From contig CALJFB010000007.1 in NCBI GenBank assembly GCA_938073895.1, forward strand, positions 1 through 50,969: a DNA stretch of 50,969 nt, given 5' to 3'. The position numbers and the translations under genes were made by a program. How positions within the stretch are numbered: position 1 is the stretch's first letter; every line of letters starts with the position of its first letter. The DNA is from an uncultured Flavobacteriaceae bacterium (GTDB taxonomy: Bacteria; Bacteroidota; Bacteroidia; Flavobacteriales; Flavobacteriaceae). The notes under the pieces are model-generated. The model worked only from the letters and a program-made list of their open reading frames with translations. It had not been told where the DNA came from and did no database searches. Positions 42,467-50,969 of this stretch are shown here, one piece after another.

Positions 42467-44752
42467 TTATTTAGAAATAGTAGCAGGTTTAATTTTAGCA
42501 TCAAACGAGTCGTTATATTCATTAAGTAAATATGCGTTTGCTTTAAGTAAATCTTTAGTCTCTACTAATAAACTAAAATAAAGTGTTGTGTTTTTTGGAC
42601 TTGATTCTTCGGTTCTAGTTCTATCTACTTGTTTGTTAATTTTTTCTCTAACTAAAGTTTGAACAGCACTGTTTTCATTAATTAGTTTTTCAATTCCTAT
42701 GAAAGAATTTGTTTCGAATGCAATTCTAGTGTTTTCGAATAAATTGTCTAGGTTATTGTTAATTTCTTGAAGCTCTTTTATTTGTGAGAACTTAAGATTT
42801 TTATGATTGTTATTAATATGTTTATGACTAATTTTAGTAATGTATTCTAAAGATTGTGTCATGTCTTGTAAATAACCTAAAATGTTGATATAAAAATTAC
42901 TTGCTCCAACACTAGATTCGTCTAGGTTTTTAATAAAGTAAAATATATTATCTCTTAAATCGTCTACTTCATTAGATAATTTAGTGACTTGTTTTTTATT
43001 CTTTTTAAGTGCACTTAAGTCTTGCTTTGCTAGGCCTTTAACAGCAACTGTGTAAATTTTATTTCCACGTTTTACAACACTTGCAATATTACTTGCACTT
43101 TCTAAAATTACACCTTGTACAGAGCTACTTTCTTCTGTAGTAGATAAACTATCTTCTTCTGCAACTTTATTTGTGGATTTTTTATGAGCTAAATAGTTTC
43201 TAACTAATAAACCAGCTGTAATTAACAATAAAATTGGTGTCATTACTTTTGGATTCCATTGGATTAAGAATACTACAAAACCAGCTGCTAAAAATGCACC
43301 TAAAGCAGTACCAAACCAGCCACCAATAACATTTAAAACTCCTGCAACTCTATAGACTGCACTTTCTCTACCCCAAGCTCTATCTGCAAAAGATGTACCC
43401 ATTGCAACCATAAAGGTTACGTAAGTAGTGGATAAAGGTAATTTCATAGAAGTTGCAATTGCAATTAATACACCAGCAACCATTAAGTTAACCGATGCTC
43501 TAATCATGTCAAAAGCTGGAGCATCTATACTTTGATCCTTAGTTAAGGCAGCTACTTGAGGTTTCTCGAAACTTTTATTTATTTTTTCTTGTGTAGCTTT
43601 AGGTACGATAGCGCTAATAGCATAAGACAACCAAGACGTACCTTTAACAACACCTCTAGATAACATGTTAGGTTGAAATTTTTCGTGAGTATCTCCTTGA
43701 CGTGATAGACTTAATTCTGTTTCGGCAACAGATTTTGCCTTCTTAGAAAACCACAATGTTAATACCATTATTCCACCAGCAATAAATAATAATTCTGGTT
43801 CAGCTGGCATTTTCTTACTTAGTACTGCCATAGAGAAATCTTGTGGCAAAGTTCCAGAAGATAAAAAGGCATCTTGCATTGCTTCGTAAGAATGAAATGC
43901 TGCCATTGGAACACCAATAAAGTTTACTAAGTCGTTACCAGAAAAAGCTAATGCTAATCCAAAAGTACCAACTGCTATAACAATTAATAATATTGTTTTT
44001 TTAGTAATGGCTTGAAATACAAACGATACAACTAGCCATACTAAATAACTTCCCAAAATTATAAAAATCTCGTTACCTTCAATTAATCCTTTAATATCCT
44101 TGTAATAAGGAGATCCTTTTAATCCTTTTAGGAATATAAAATAGGTGATTGCTGTTAAACAAAATGCACCAAAAAATGCACCAAAGTTTTTTATTTTCTT
44201 TTCATATTGAAAGGTAAAAATCATTCTAGAAATCCACTGCACAAATGCACCAACTGTAAAGGCTATAAATACAGACATTACAATACCTCTAATAATTTCT
44301 ATTGCTTTTTTAGTATTAATATAATTACTTAAATCTGCAAATGTTTGTGTTTCTGAAGCCGAAATTTTTATTAAAGACATTACTACTGCGGCACCTAATA
44401 AATTAAAAACAATAGAAACCGTTGTAGATGTAGGTAATCCTAATGTGTTAAAGAAGTCTAATAGCAATATGTCTGTAATCATTACTGCCATAAAAATGTA
44501 CATAATATCTTGGAAATTAAACATTGCTGGTACAAAAATACCTTTACGTGCAACTTCCATCATTCCACTAGAAAACACAGCCCCTATAAATATTCCCAAA
44601 CTGGCAACTATCATAATAGTTTTCATTGAAATAGCCTTAGAGCCAATTGCTGAGTTTAAAAAATTAATTGCATCGTTACTAACGCCAACAACAATATCTG
44701 CAATTGCAAGTATTACAATTGCAATAAGCATATATAAATAAATATTATCCAT
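42467..44752 (-). CDS. Pit-family inorganic phosphate transporter with C-terminal PhoU-like domain
   Basis: A 761-aa membrane protein. The two PiT repeats are visible: the first near the N-terminus (VGVSNDAINFLNSAIGSKAIS and LGLPTSTTVSIVFNLLGAAV) and the second at ~410-480 (MKLPLSTTYVTFMVAMGTSFADRAWG). PiT proteins move phosphate with Na+ or H+. From ~560 onward there is a helical cytoplasmic domain (NEVDDLRDNIFYFIKNLDES, MTQSLEYITKISHKHINNNH) like DUF47/PhoU, a regulator type. It is 81 bp behind the porin gene, so the two probably act together in phosphate uptake. Confidence 0.9.
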   Translation of the reverse strand: MDNIYLYMLIAIVILAIADIVVGVSNDAINFLNSAIGSKAISMKTIMIVASLGIFIGAVFSSGMMEVARKGIFVPAMFNFQDIMYIFMAVMITDILLLDFFNTLGLPTSTTVSIVFNLLGAAVVMSLIKISASETQTFADLSNYINTKKAIEIIRGIVMSVFIAFTVGAFVQWISRMIFTFQYEKKIKNFGAFFGAFCLTAITYFIFLKGLKGSPYYKDIKGLIEGNEIFIILGSYLVWLVVSFVFQAITKKTILLIVIAVGTFGLALAFSGNDLVNFIGVPMAAFHSYEAMQDAFLSSGTLPQDFSMAVLSKKMPAEPELLFIAGGIMVLTLWFSKKAKSVAETELSLSRQGDTHEKFQPNMLSRGVVKGTSWLSYAISAIVPKATQEKINKSFEKPQVAALTKDQSIDAPAFDMIRASVNLMVAGVLIAIATSMKLPLSTTYVTFMVAMGTSFADRAWGRESAVYRVAGVLNVIGGWFGTALGAFLAAGFVVFLIQWNPKVMTPILLLITAGLLVRNYLAHKKSTNKVAEEDSLSTTEESSSVQGVILESASNIASVVKRGNKIYTVAVKGLAKQDLSALKKNKKQVTKLSNEVDDLRDNIFYFIKNLDESSVGASNFYINILGYLQDMTQSLEYITKISHKHINNNHKNLKFSQIKELQEINNNLDNLFENTRIAFETNSFIGIEKLINENSAVQTLVREKINKQVDRTRTEESSPKNTTLYFSLLVETKDLLKANAYLLNEYNDSFDAKIKPATISK

Positions 44753-44833
44753 AATCTTTTATTAAAATAAATGTGTAAATGTTGTTCTTTTTATCGAATC
44801 TAATGTTACCTAAATGTTAACTTTCATTTTTTT

Positions 44834-46057
44834 TTAGAAATGAATATCAAATCCTAATCTAAACATAATATTACTATTGTTTCCGTCTACAGTTGTATGG
44901 CTTATATCTGATTGTACTTTTAATTTATGACCAACTACATATCTAGAAATACCTAATGTATATTGTTTTAATGGTAATGCAGCCGTAATTGCTTCGTAAT
45001 TTACAGTGGTATATCTTCCAGTAACTTCGTAGTTGTTTTTAAACACATAACTAGCTTGTCCGTTAAAAGAATTACCTATTAGAACAACGTCTCCTGTTTT
45101 AGTACCATCTAAATTTCTAGCTACAGCATTTTTTGCCGTTCTTTTAGCATATTCTCCCATAAAAGCAAAGCCTTTGTATTTAAACATTGTATCTACAAAA
45201 TAAGTTGTTACATCTGTTTCGTGCAAAGAAACGTTACTAGATGTGTGGTCGTCTCTAAACATATAGCTACCTAATCCACTTCTTTCTCTTACAGCATCTT
45301 GATTTAGATTATATGTTGCAGTAAGCATTAATTTAGGCGTTTGTTCGCGTTTTAAATCTGCTTGTACATAATCTCCTTTAGATTTAAAGGCACCAAATGG
45401 TAAAAACTCTACTCTAGCTGTATATTGTAATCCTCCTAAATTACCTTCTGTAACATTTCGACCTTCACCTTGAGATATGGCTACTTTTTCTCTCATTAAA
45501 AATTTACCTCCTAAATTGGTTTTATGACGTAATTGGATTCCTACATCTCGATCTAAATTAAAAAAGCTATTTAGTAAAGAACGGTTAATTAATTGCAGGT
45601 TTGCAGAAGACACAACGCGTTCTATGTTTCCTGGTAGTTTTGTTTGTCCAGCCCAAAGTTCAAAATTTTCTGCAAAATTCCACATTATTACAGCATCTAA
45701 AATAATTCTAGATGTATTTCTGTTAAACTCGCTTGCTCCAGAAATATCTCTGTTAGATAACCCAAGTTCTATTTTATATCTAATTTTTGGATTATACGCA
45801 TAACCATCAAATTTTAAACGTGCTCTACGTACTAAGAAATTATGTTCTGCGCTTTCATATTGATCGCCATCGTAATCCCAAGAAGAAATTGATCTTACTT
45901 GAAAACGTGGTGCAAACTTTATACTAAAAGAACTATCTTTTGCTGTAAAGTTAATTAAGCCTTTACCAAATTTAGTGTCACTAATTTCTTGGGCATTTAA
46001 AAATGATAAAGTTATTACACATGTTAATAGTGTAAATAGTGTCGTTTTTAATTTCAT
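44834..46057 (-). CDS. OprO/OprP-like (phosphate-selective) porin
   Basis: A 407-aa outer-membrane beta-barrel protein with signal peptide (ending SFLNAQ). Repeated amphipathic strands alternate with short turns: KDSSFSIKFAPRFQVRSI, HNFLVRRARLKFDGYAYNPKIRYKIELGLSNRD, NFELWAGQTKLPGNIERV and the final IMFRLGFDIHF with C-terminal Phe. The RRARLKFDGY block is typical of the porin O/P family. Pairing with the downstream Pit transporter supports phosphate or anion passage, though specificity is inferred. Confidence 0.88.
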   Translation of the reverse strand: MKLKTTLFTLLTCVITLSFLNAQEISDTKFGKGLINFTAKDSSFSIKFAPRFQVRSISSWDYDGDQYESAEHNFLVRRARLKFDGYAYNPKIRYKIELGLSNRDISGASEFNRNTSRIILDAVIMWNFAENFELWAGQTKLPGNIERVVSSANLQLINRSLLNSFFNLDRDVGIQLRHKTNLGGKFLMREKVAISQGEGRNVTEGNLGGLQYTARVEFLPFGAFKSKGDYVQADLKREQTPKLMLTATYNLNQDAVRERSGLGSYMFRDDHTSSNVSLHETDVTTYFVDTMFKYKGFAFMGEYAKRTAKNAVARNLDGTKTGDVVLIGNSFNGQASYVFKNNYEVTGRYTTVNYEAITAALPLKQYTLGISRYVVGHKLKVQSDISHTTVDGNNSNIMFRLGFDIHF

Positions 46058-46529
46058 TATAATCTATAGTTTTTGTCGCTGCAAAGAACCAAAATTAATA
46101 CTGCTCCAATGTTTCTAAATTATTAATAATTACCCTTTTTTAATTAAAAAAGACCGCTATAAATTAATAAGCGGCCTTTAAAGAAGTTACATTAAAATAG
46201 TCGACAAAAACTAATAGATTAACCGAAACCTCTTGTGTTTTTAGTTGTTTACACATTTACAAAGTTGCTATGCAGATGTTAATTAAAAACAGTTTAAGTT
46301 TTAATTTTTAGCACTCTTGTTTTATGTAAATAACTGAAATCGAAACACTTATAACAATTATGTTAACTTAGTGTTACCAAGTAGTTTATTTATTGTAAAG
46401 TTTTAATTATAATAAATGTAAAAGGAATTAGTTTGAATTTATTAGATAAATGTTTGTTGTTGATTTAGTTTTTTCTCAGAATGAAATAACTTTCAATTTA
46501 ATAGACGTTGCTATATTAATTGAGGTCAT
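46058..46529. other. Gene-free stretch upstream of the porin gene
   Basis: 472 bp without a supported gene. It contains the hairpin at 46150-46180 and a minus-strand TAATTTTG box (46097-46090) that may be the porin promoter. The remaining ~340 bp (46185-46529) is AT-rich with no recognised element; it could hold a regulatory RNA but shows no sign strong enough to call. Confidence 0.4.
46150..46180 (-). terminator. Terminator between the beta-helix lipoprotein and porin genes
   Basis: AAGACCGCT and AGCGGCCTT pair, with the one imperfect position a G-U in minus-strand RNA, and an A-run that gives a U-run on that strand. It is about 350 bp past the lipoprotein stop. Confidence 0.65.
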
Positions 46530-47690
46530 TTATTCAACGGTCCAGTTTGCACCCCAAATTGCATAATCTGTTGCAGTTCCATTTCCTTCTCCAGTATAAA
46601 AATCTGCATCTGTAATTGTAGCGCCAGTATCGTTTTTCATTTTTAAAGTAATATCAACAAATGTTACATCTGTAACCTGTAAATCGTCGCTTAAAACACC
46701 AGTTCCTGTTTCCGCATCATCTAAATCAAAAGCCTCAGTATAGCCAGTAATATGAACGTTAGAAAATAAGCCTTGAGTTCCAGCTCTTAATCTAACAGCT
46801 TCCGATGAAACTCCAGATCCTTGACCTATAATAGTAACATTATTTAAAGTTGGTTTAGAAAACATACCAGAAGTATTACTAAAGTCTGTATTAAAACCAT
46901 CGCCTTCTATAGCTTTATCATCTGTAGATCTATTAGATATGTAAACATTATTTAGTGTTCCAGAGAATCCTTCAGTCCAATCTACAGAATCGTCTTCTGC
47001 ATTTATTACAGAAATATAATTAACATTTACGGTGCCTCCAAAAAATTCAATACCATCATCTTTTCCAGCAAAAGCTTGAATATAATTTACAGCAGTTCCG
47101 TTTCCTAGACCATAAAAAGAGAATCCGTTATTTTCTGATGATCCATCTGCTGCTCCACCAGAATATTCTACTCTTACGTAGTTTAGTAAACCAGAATTGT
47201 CTGCTACATCTGTTCCACCATAAGGCAGGTTTCCAATTTCCGATGTTGCGGTTGCTGTTCCTGTTACAGAATTAATTGGTGCTTTTCCTAATAAAATTAA
47301 TCCACCCCAATCTCCAGAAGATGGCGAAGTAGCATCTGATGTAAATACAATTGGACAATCTGCAGTACCATTTGCTATTATTTTTGCGCCTTGTGCAATT
47401 GCAATATAAACGTTTGCACCACTAGCTAAAGCTTCTATAGTCATACAGGCAGGAATGGTTAATGTTGTTCCAGCTGTCATTATTAATGCGCCATCTAACT
47501 TATAAGTTGTATTAGCGTTTAATGTTAAATCTTCTGTTTTAGTTCCTGATAAGAAAACGGTTTCGTTTTCACTATTAGAACTGTTAGAATTGTTGGTTGT
47601 ATTGTTTATTACAATATCTGAAGTATCGTCTGTAGAACAAGAAAATACTAATGCCATTATGGCCAAACCTAAGATTAATTGTTTTTTCAT
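46530..47690 (-). CDS. Beta-helix-like surface lipoprotein partnered with a TonB receptor
   Basis: A 386-aa lipoprotein (MKKQLILGLAIMALVFSC, Cys18) with a long Asn/Ser linker. The body is rich in short repeats (GAKIIANGTADCPIVFTSD, GGLILLGKAPINSVTG, NYVRVEYSGGAADGSS) typical of right-handed parallel beta-helix folds. Homologues often carry the doubtful name multidrug transporter; there are no membrane helices, so that name should not be used. It lies 38 bp behind the TonB receptor and is likely a surface-exposed binding partner. Ligand unknown. Confidence 0.75.
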   Translation of the reverse strand: MKKQLILGLAIMALVFSCSTDDTSDIVINNTTNNSNSSNSENETVFLSGTKTEDLTLNANTTYKLDGALIMTAGTTLTIPACMTIEALASGANVYIAIAQGAKIIANGTADCPIVFTSDATSPSSGDWGGLILLGKAPINSVTGTATATSEIGNLPYGGTDVADNSGLLNYVRVEYSGGAADGSSENNGFSFYGLGNGTAVNYIQAFAGKDDGIEFFGGTVNVNYISVINAEDDSVDWTEGFSGTLNNVYISNRSTDDKAIEGDGFNTDFSNTSGMFSKPTLNNVTIIGQGSGVSSEAVRLRAGTQGLFSNVHITGYTEAFDLDDAETGTGVLSDDLQVTDVTFVDITLKMKNDTGATITDADFYTGEGNGTATDYAIWGANWTVE

Positions 47691-47728
47691 TTTACTAATT
47701 TTTAATTTTGATTATTTAATTGTTATTG

Positions 47729-50527
47729 TTAAAATTTATATTTTAATTGAAATCCAATATTTAAACCTCTTTTATAATCTGTAACACCTTTTCCGTTTGC
47801 AGATGTTACTAGTACATTTCCAGCATTGGCATCTTCTCTAACATATTGTATAGCTGGATTTAAAAGGTTTCTAGCACTAAGATTAATTTCGAAATTTTCT
47901 TTAATTGTATTTTTCCAGATTATGTCTAAAGTTGGAACACTTTTTTCTACAATGTTTCCTAAATCTCCAGATCCTAAAGCATCTATTCTGTCTGAGAAAT
48001 ATGAGAATACTAGGTTTACAATTGGCTTGTAGTTTTTAAAATTTGTAGGAGAAAAACTAATATCTGCATTTAGTATTAATGGTGATGCACCTTGCAATTC
48101 GTCTTCGGACTTTTTAAAGGCTAAATCGAAAGTGCCATCTATTTTAGAATATAAATCTTGTTTGGTTTGCATGTAGGTTCCGTTAACTCCAAAAGATAAT
48201 TGTGCATCTTGATTTTCGTTAATAATTAGATTTTTTCTAAATTCGGCTTCAATTCCATAAACTTCAGCTTTATCTCCGGTTCTAACATAGCGTTGTGTTC
48301 CTGTAGCATCTCCAACTACAACTAAGTTTATTGGATTACTAATTTGCTTTGTAAATGCTCCAATAGAAATTAGCTCACTTTTGCCAAAAAACCATTCGTA
48401 TTTTAAATCAATATTTAATATTTTAGAATATCCTAAAACATCTGGATTTCCACCAATTCTAGTAGAGACATCTTCGTATACAAATGGTGCAACTTCTTTA
48501 AATTCTGGTATAGAAACGGTTTGACTTGCAGAGAAACGTAAGTTTTGTTGATCTGTTAAACTATATTTTACATTAAATGTTGGTAAAAAGAAGGTCTCTT
48601 TAGATGTTTTAGAATCTTTACCAGCATTACCAAGGTTAATTACATTGTAATCTATATTTTGCTCAAAAGATTCTATTCTAATTCCTGGTACAAACAGCCA
48701 TTTGCCAATTTTAATTTCTGCATCTGTGTATCCAGCATAAATATTTAGGCGTCCTGTATAGGTGTTTTCTGGTAAACCAGGCCTATTTGTGTTTCCAAGC
48801 GTTGGCATACTATTAATAACACTTATGTCGTAACCACTAGAATTGTCATTAAAACTTATATTAAAAAGGTTAAAAAAGCTATTAAAATTACTAATATCTG
48901 TAATTTGATAACCGCTATCTTGAATATCGTAACCATATCTAATATTATCAAAAGAACGTGTTTTGTTTCTTCCGTTATAACCAAAATTTAATTTAACTTT
49001 TTTGTTTATCGTGTAAGCTAAATTAACTCTACCGCTATATTCAGCATCTTCAATATTTTGAAAGTAGCGTTGGTTATCAAAATCTACATTACTAAAAAAG
49101 GTGGGATTTGTAGCTGCATTGCCATCTAAAGCATATTGATAATTTTCTATACTTACACGTTTTCTATCTGGTTGATTGGATAAAACTTTATTGTAACCAA
49201 AACCCCAATCTAATTCTAAATCTCCAGATTTATGATGACCTAATAATTGATTTACAAACATTCTGGTTTGATCAAATTGAACATTCATTTGATAAAAACC
49301 TTCGTCTGTATTTAAAATAGCATCTCTGTTTCTTCCTTTTCCGTCTGTACCAAAATAGCCAACTTCGTCTGATGAGCTATTGTTAAATAAGGATACAAAT
49401 TTTAACGTGTTTTTGTTGTTTAACTTATAAGTTACATTAGTCATTAATGTTGTTGCTGTGGTGTATTCAAATTCTTCAGAAGCATTAAAAGCTTTCTTTT
49501 CTACTGTCGAAAAATCTGCTGCTATTCCAGACCTGTATTCGTAATTATTTTGAAAAGATCCTGTAGCAAAAACACTTAATTTAGAACCATTTTTGAATTT
49601 GAAATTTTTTCCAAAAGACAAACCATAATTTACGTTAATTGGAGTATTAACTTGTTCTGGATCGATTCCGTGAGATAGTATTACTGCAAATGGATTATGG
49701 TTATATCTCCCATAGTAGCCAAAAAATCCTGTTCCTTCGCTTCTTACAAAATTTTTATCTATAGCATTAGTATTAAATCCTGATCCAGAAAAAGCTTCCA
49801 AGTAGGTTTTTCCTTTATGCTCTTTAGATGTTACATCTATATTACCAGCAGAGAAATCGGCATAAAATTTAGACGAATAGGCTTTACTTATAGCTACATT
49901 TTGAATAATCTCTGAAGCGAATAAATCCAAATCAATATTCTTTTTACTAACATTATTAGATGGTAAAGACAAACCATTCATTGTTGTGTTTAAATATCTA
50001 TCGCCAAGACCTCTAACATATACATTACTAGAACCTTCTTGTTTAGAAACACCAGAAATTTTGGCTACTGCACCAGCAGCATTACTAATTCCTTTTCTAG
50101 ATAATTCCTGGGCACCAATTATTTGTTTAATTTCTACCGCTTTTTTTTGTGCTGTTAATAATGCAGATTCTGTTTCTCTAGAAATTGATGTCCTAATTAT
50201 AACTTCGTCTAAAGCTGATGCGTTAGGACCTAAAGAAATGGTTACGTTTGTTTCTTTATTAGCTTCTATAGTAATTGTTTTAATTTGTGGTTGGTAACCT
50301 ATAAAACTATATTCAATTTCAATGTCTCCTGGCTCTAAGTTCTCTAAGATGTAATTTCCATCTATATCTGTAGAAGTTCCTTTTACTGTTCCTTTAACTA
50401 ATACATTGGCAAATGGTAAAGGTGCATTGTTAAAATCTTTATCTGTAACTACACCTTTTATGGATCCTGTTTGACTAAAAGAAAGTGCAGATATTAATAA
50501 AGTAAAAATAAATGTAACGTGTTTCAT
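47729..50527 (-). CDS. TonB-dependent outer-membrane receptor
   Basis: A 932-aa receptor. After the signal peptide (ending SFSQ) comes a carboxypeptidase-regulatory-like beta domain (~20-110: GSIKGVVTDKDFNNAPLPFAN, GTSTDIDGNYILENLEPG). Next is the plug (IGAQELSRKGISNAAGAVAKI and NVYVRGLGDRYLNTTMNGL) and a 22-strand-type barrel ending GLNIGFQLKYKF. It takes up a substrate using TonB/ExbBD energy. The lipoprotein gene follows 38 bp downstream. Location beside phosphate uptake genes suggests a nutrient such as an organophosphate, which is only inference. Confidence 0.92.
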   Translation of the reverse strand: MKHVTFIFTLLISALSFSQTGSIKGVVTDKDFNNAPLPFANVLVKGTVKGTSTDIDGNYILENLEPGDIEIEYSFIGYQPQIKTITIEANKETNVTISLGPNASALDEVIIRTSISRETESALLTAQKKAVEIKQIIGAQELSRKGISNAAGAVAKISGVSKQEGSSNVYVRGLGDRYLNTTMNGLSLPSNNVSKKNIDLDLFASEIIQNVAISKAYSSKFYADFSAGNIDVTSKEHKGKTYLEAFSGSGFNTNAIDKNFVRSEGTGFFGYYGRYNHNPFAVILSHGIDPEQVNTPINVNYGLSFGKNFKFKNGSKLSVFATGSFQNNYEYRSGIAADFSTVEKKAFNASEEFEYTTATTLMTNVTYKLNNKNTLKFVSLFNNSSSDEVGYFGTDGKGRNRDAILNTDEGFYQMNVQFDQTRMFVNQLLGHHKSGDLELDWGFGYNKVLSNQPDRKRVSIENYQYALDGNAATNPTFFSNVDFDNQRYFQNIEDAEYSGRVNLAYTINKKVKLNFGYNGRNKTRSFDNIRYGYDIQDSGYQITDISNFNSFFNLFNISFNDNSSGYDISVINSMPTLGNTNRPGLPENTYTGRLNIYAGYTDAEIKIGKWLFVPGIRIESFEQNIDYNVINLGNAGKDSKTSKETFFLPTFNVKYSLTDQQNLRFSASQTVSIPEFKEVAPFVYEDVSTRIGGNPDVLGYSKILNIDLKYEWFFGKSELISIGAFTKQISNPINLVVVGDATGTQRYVRTGDKAEVYGIEAEFRKNLIINENQDAQLSFGVNGTYMQTKQDLYSKIDGTFDLAFKKSEDELQGASPLILNADISFSPTNFKNYKPIVNLVFSYFSDRIDALGSGDLGNIVEKSVPTLDIIWKNTIKENFEINLSARNLLNPAIQYVREDANAGNVLVTSANGKGVTDYKRGLNIGFQLKYKF

Positions 50528-50659
50528 TTCTTGTTTTGTTTGTACATTACAAAATAACGTTGGTTATTTTAAACAAAAGTTAACAAGATGATAAGTGTCT
50601 TTTATGAAACGGTTAAGTAATGCTTTAATGGCATAACATTTAGATAATATAAGGCCATA

Positions 50660-50696
50660 AAAAAAAGCTAAACAACTTAAGTTGTTTAGCTTTTTT
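50660..50696. terminator. Terminator after the T9SS-protein gene
   Basis: A perfect inverted repeat; each arm reads AAAAAAGCTAAACAACTT toward the centre, giving a strong hairpin with T-runs on both strands. It separates the partial upstream gene from the TonB receptor gene. Confidence 0.9.
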
Positions 50697-50747
50697 ACTA
50701 TTACTACTAATTTATTGCCGTTAATTACGACATGTACATTACTAGAA

Positions 50748-50969
50748 TTACTTAACGACTAACTTTTTAGTTGTAGTTAAGTTGTTTTGTGTAATATTTA
50801 ATAAATAAACACCAGCATTTAAATTGCTAACATCTAATTTATTATTTAGTACTTTATTACTTGATATTTGTTTACCAAGAATATCAAAAACAGTTACATT
50901 TATTGTTTCTGTAGATGTAGATTGAATGGTAACTAATCCTGAGTTTGTTGGATTAGGGAAAATTTTAAA
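50748..50969 (-). CDS. C-terminal end of a T9SS-secreted protein (cut by window edge)
   Basis: The last 73 codons of a minus-strand gene that begins beyond the window. They contain FKIFPNPTNSGLVTIQ, then VFDILGKQISSNKVL, DVSNLNAGVYLLNI and the terminal KKLVVK, the full pattern of the type A C-terminal sorting domain recognised by the type IX secretion system. The host organism therefore exports this protein across the outer membrane and anchors or releases it. The enzymatic part is not in the window. Confidence 0.92.
   Translation of the reverse strand, partial: FKIFPNPTNSGLVTIQSTSTETINVTVFDILGKQISSNKVLNNKLDVSNLNAGVYLLNITQNNLTTTKKLVVK

Noticed and set aside
46530-47690. Multidrug transporter, as homologues are often named
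   Set aside because: The protein is a lipoprotein with beta-helix repeats and no membrane helices.
47826-48032. Plus-strand open frame inside the TonB receptor gene
   Set aside because: Antisense shadow of a well supported receptor gene.
1-50969. CRISPR arrays, insertion sequences, replication origin or prophage
   Set aside because: No regularly spaced repeats, transposase or phage genes, DnaA gene or box clusters were seen.

Overview
The window looks like chromosomal DNA of a marine-type member of the Flavobacteriaceae (Bacteroidota). The evidence is strong A+T richness, promoters of the Bacteroidota type (TAnnTTTG at -7, TTG at about -33) with almost no Shine-Dalgarno signal, a type IX secretion C-terminal sorting domain at the right edge, a SusC-like TonB receptor with a carboxypeptidase-regulatory-like N-terminus, the FtsX/DUF3098/UppP/TruB gene run, DUF4286 beside rsmA, and a DnaE with a built-in exonuclease. 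The genus cannot be named from the sequence alone.

Layout. 1-1.3 kb: minus-strand run DUF4286, rsmA, mgtE (cut by the edge). 1.5-2.2 kb: a yefM-yoeB toxin-antitoxin pair lying between the real 3' end of a TPR gene and a decayed second copy of that 3' end. 2.2-7.8 kb: TPR protein, serS, an HTTM/gamma-carboxylase-like membrane protein overlapping ribF. 8-12.9 kb: a Rieske-like lipoprotein divergent from greA, a HIT protein, an orphan histidine kinase, a flavin reductase-like protein, DUF3127 and aat. 13.2-17.6 kb: tag, a thioredoxin-fold protein, and the truB/uppP/DUF3098/ftsX run. 17.7-25.8 kb: leuS, a frameshifted small membrane gene, a membrane zinc peptidase, a Bax inhibitor-like protein, and an operon of a PLP enzyme, a LysM glucosaminidase lipoprotein and hemL. 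25.8-31.2 kb: a metal-binding lipoprotein pair, an EamA permease and two M16 peptidase genes. 31.5-34.6 kb: rplU (with a helix-hairpin-helix extension), rpmA, tRNA-Asp, DUF58, trxA. 34.9-42.3 kb: dnaE, a DUF4136 lipoprotein, hutU and a tiny Cys-rich DUF5522 gene. 42.5-51 kb: an apparent phosphate/nutrient uptake block (Pit-type transporter with PhoU-like tail, OprO/P-like porin, a beta-helix lipoprotein, a TonB receptor) and the end of a T9SS-secreted protein.

Most genes are housekeeping, and no prophage, CRISPR array or insertion sequence was seen. The most notable non-coding signal is a roughly 100-130 nt element present three times (serS leader, and on both sides of trxA). Its closing stem is kept by compensatory changes, GCGTTA/TAACGC in two copies and GCACAA/TTGTGC in the third. 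Conserved unpaired AGGAT and AGCCTGAC boxes and two variable internal hairpins complete it. It may belong to the Flavo-1 class of flavobacterial structured RNAs, but that assignment is from memory and needs a covariance search. Other points of interest are the toxin-antitoxin insertion scar, two genes predicted to be leaderless, and a hairpin at the very start of the greA leader.
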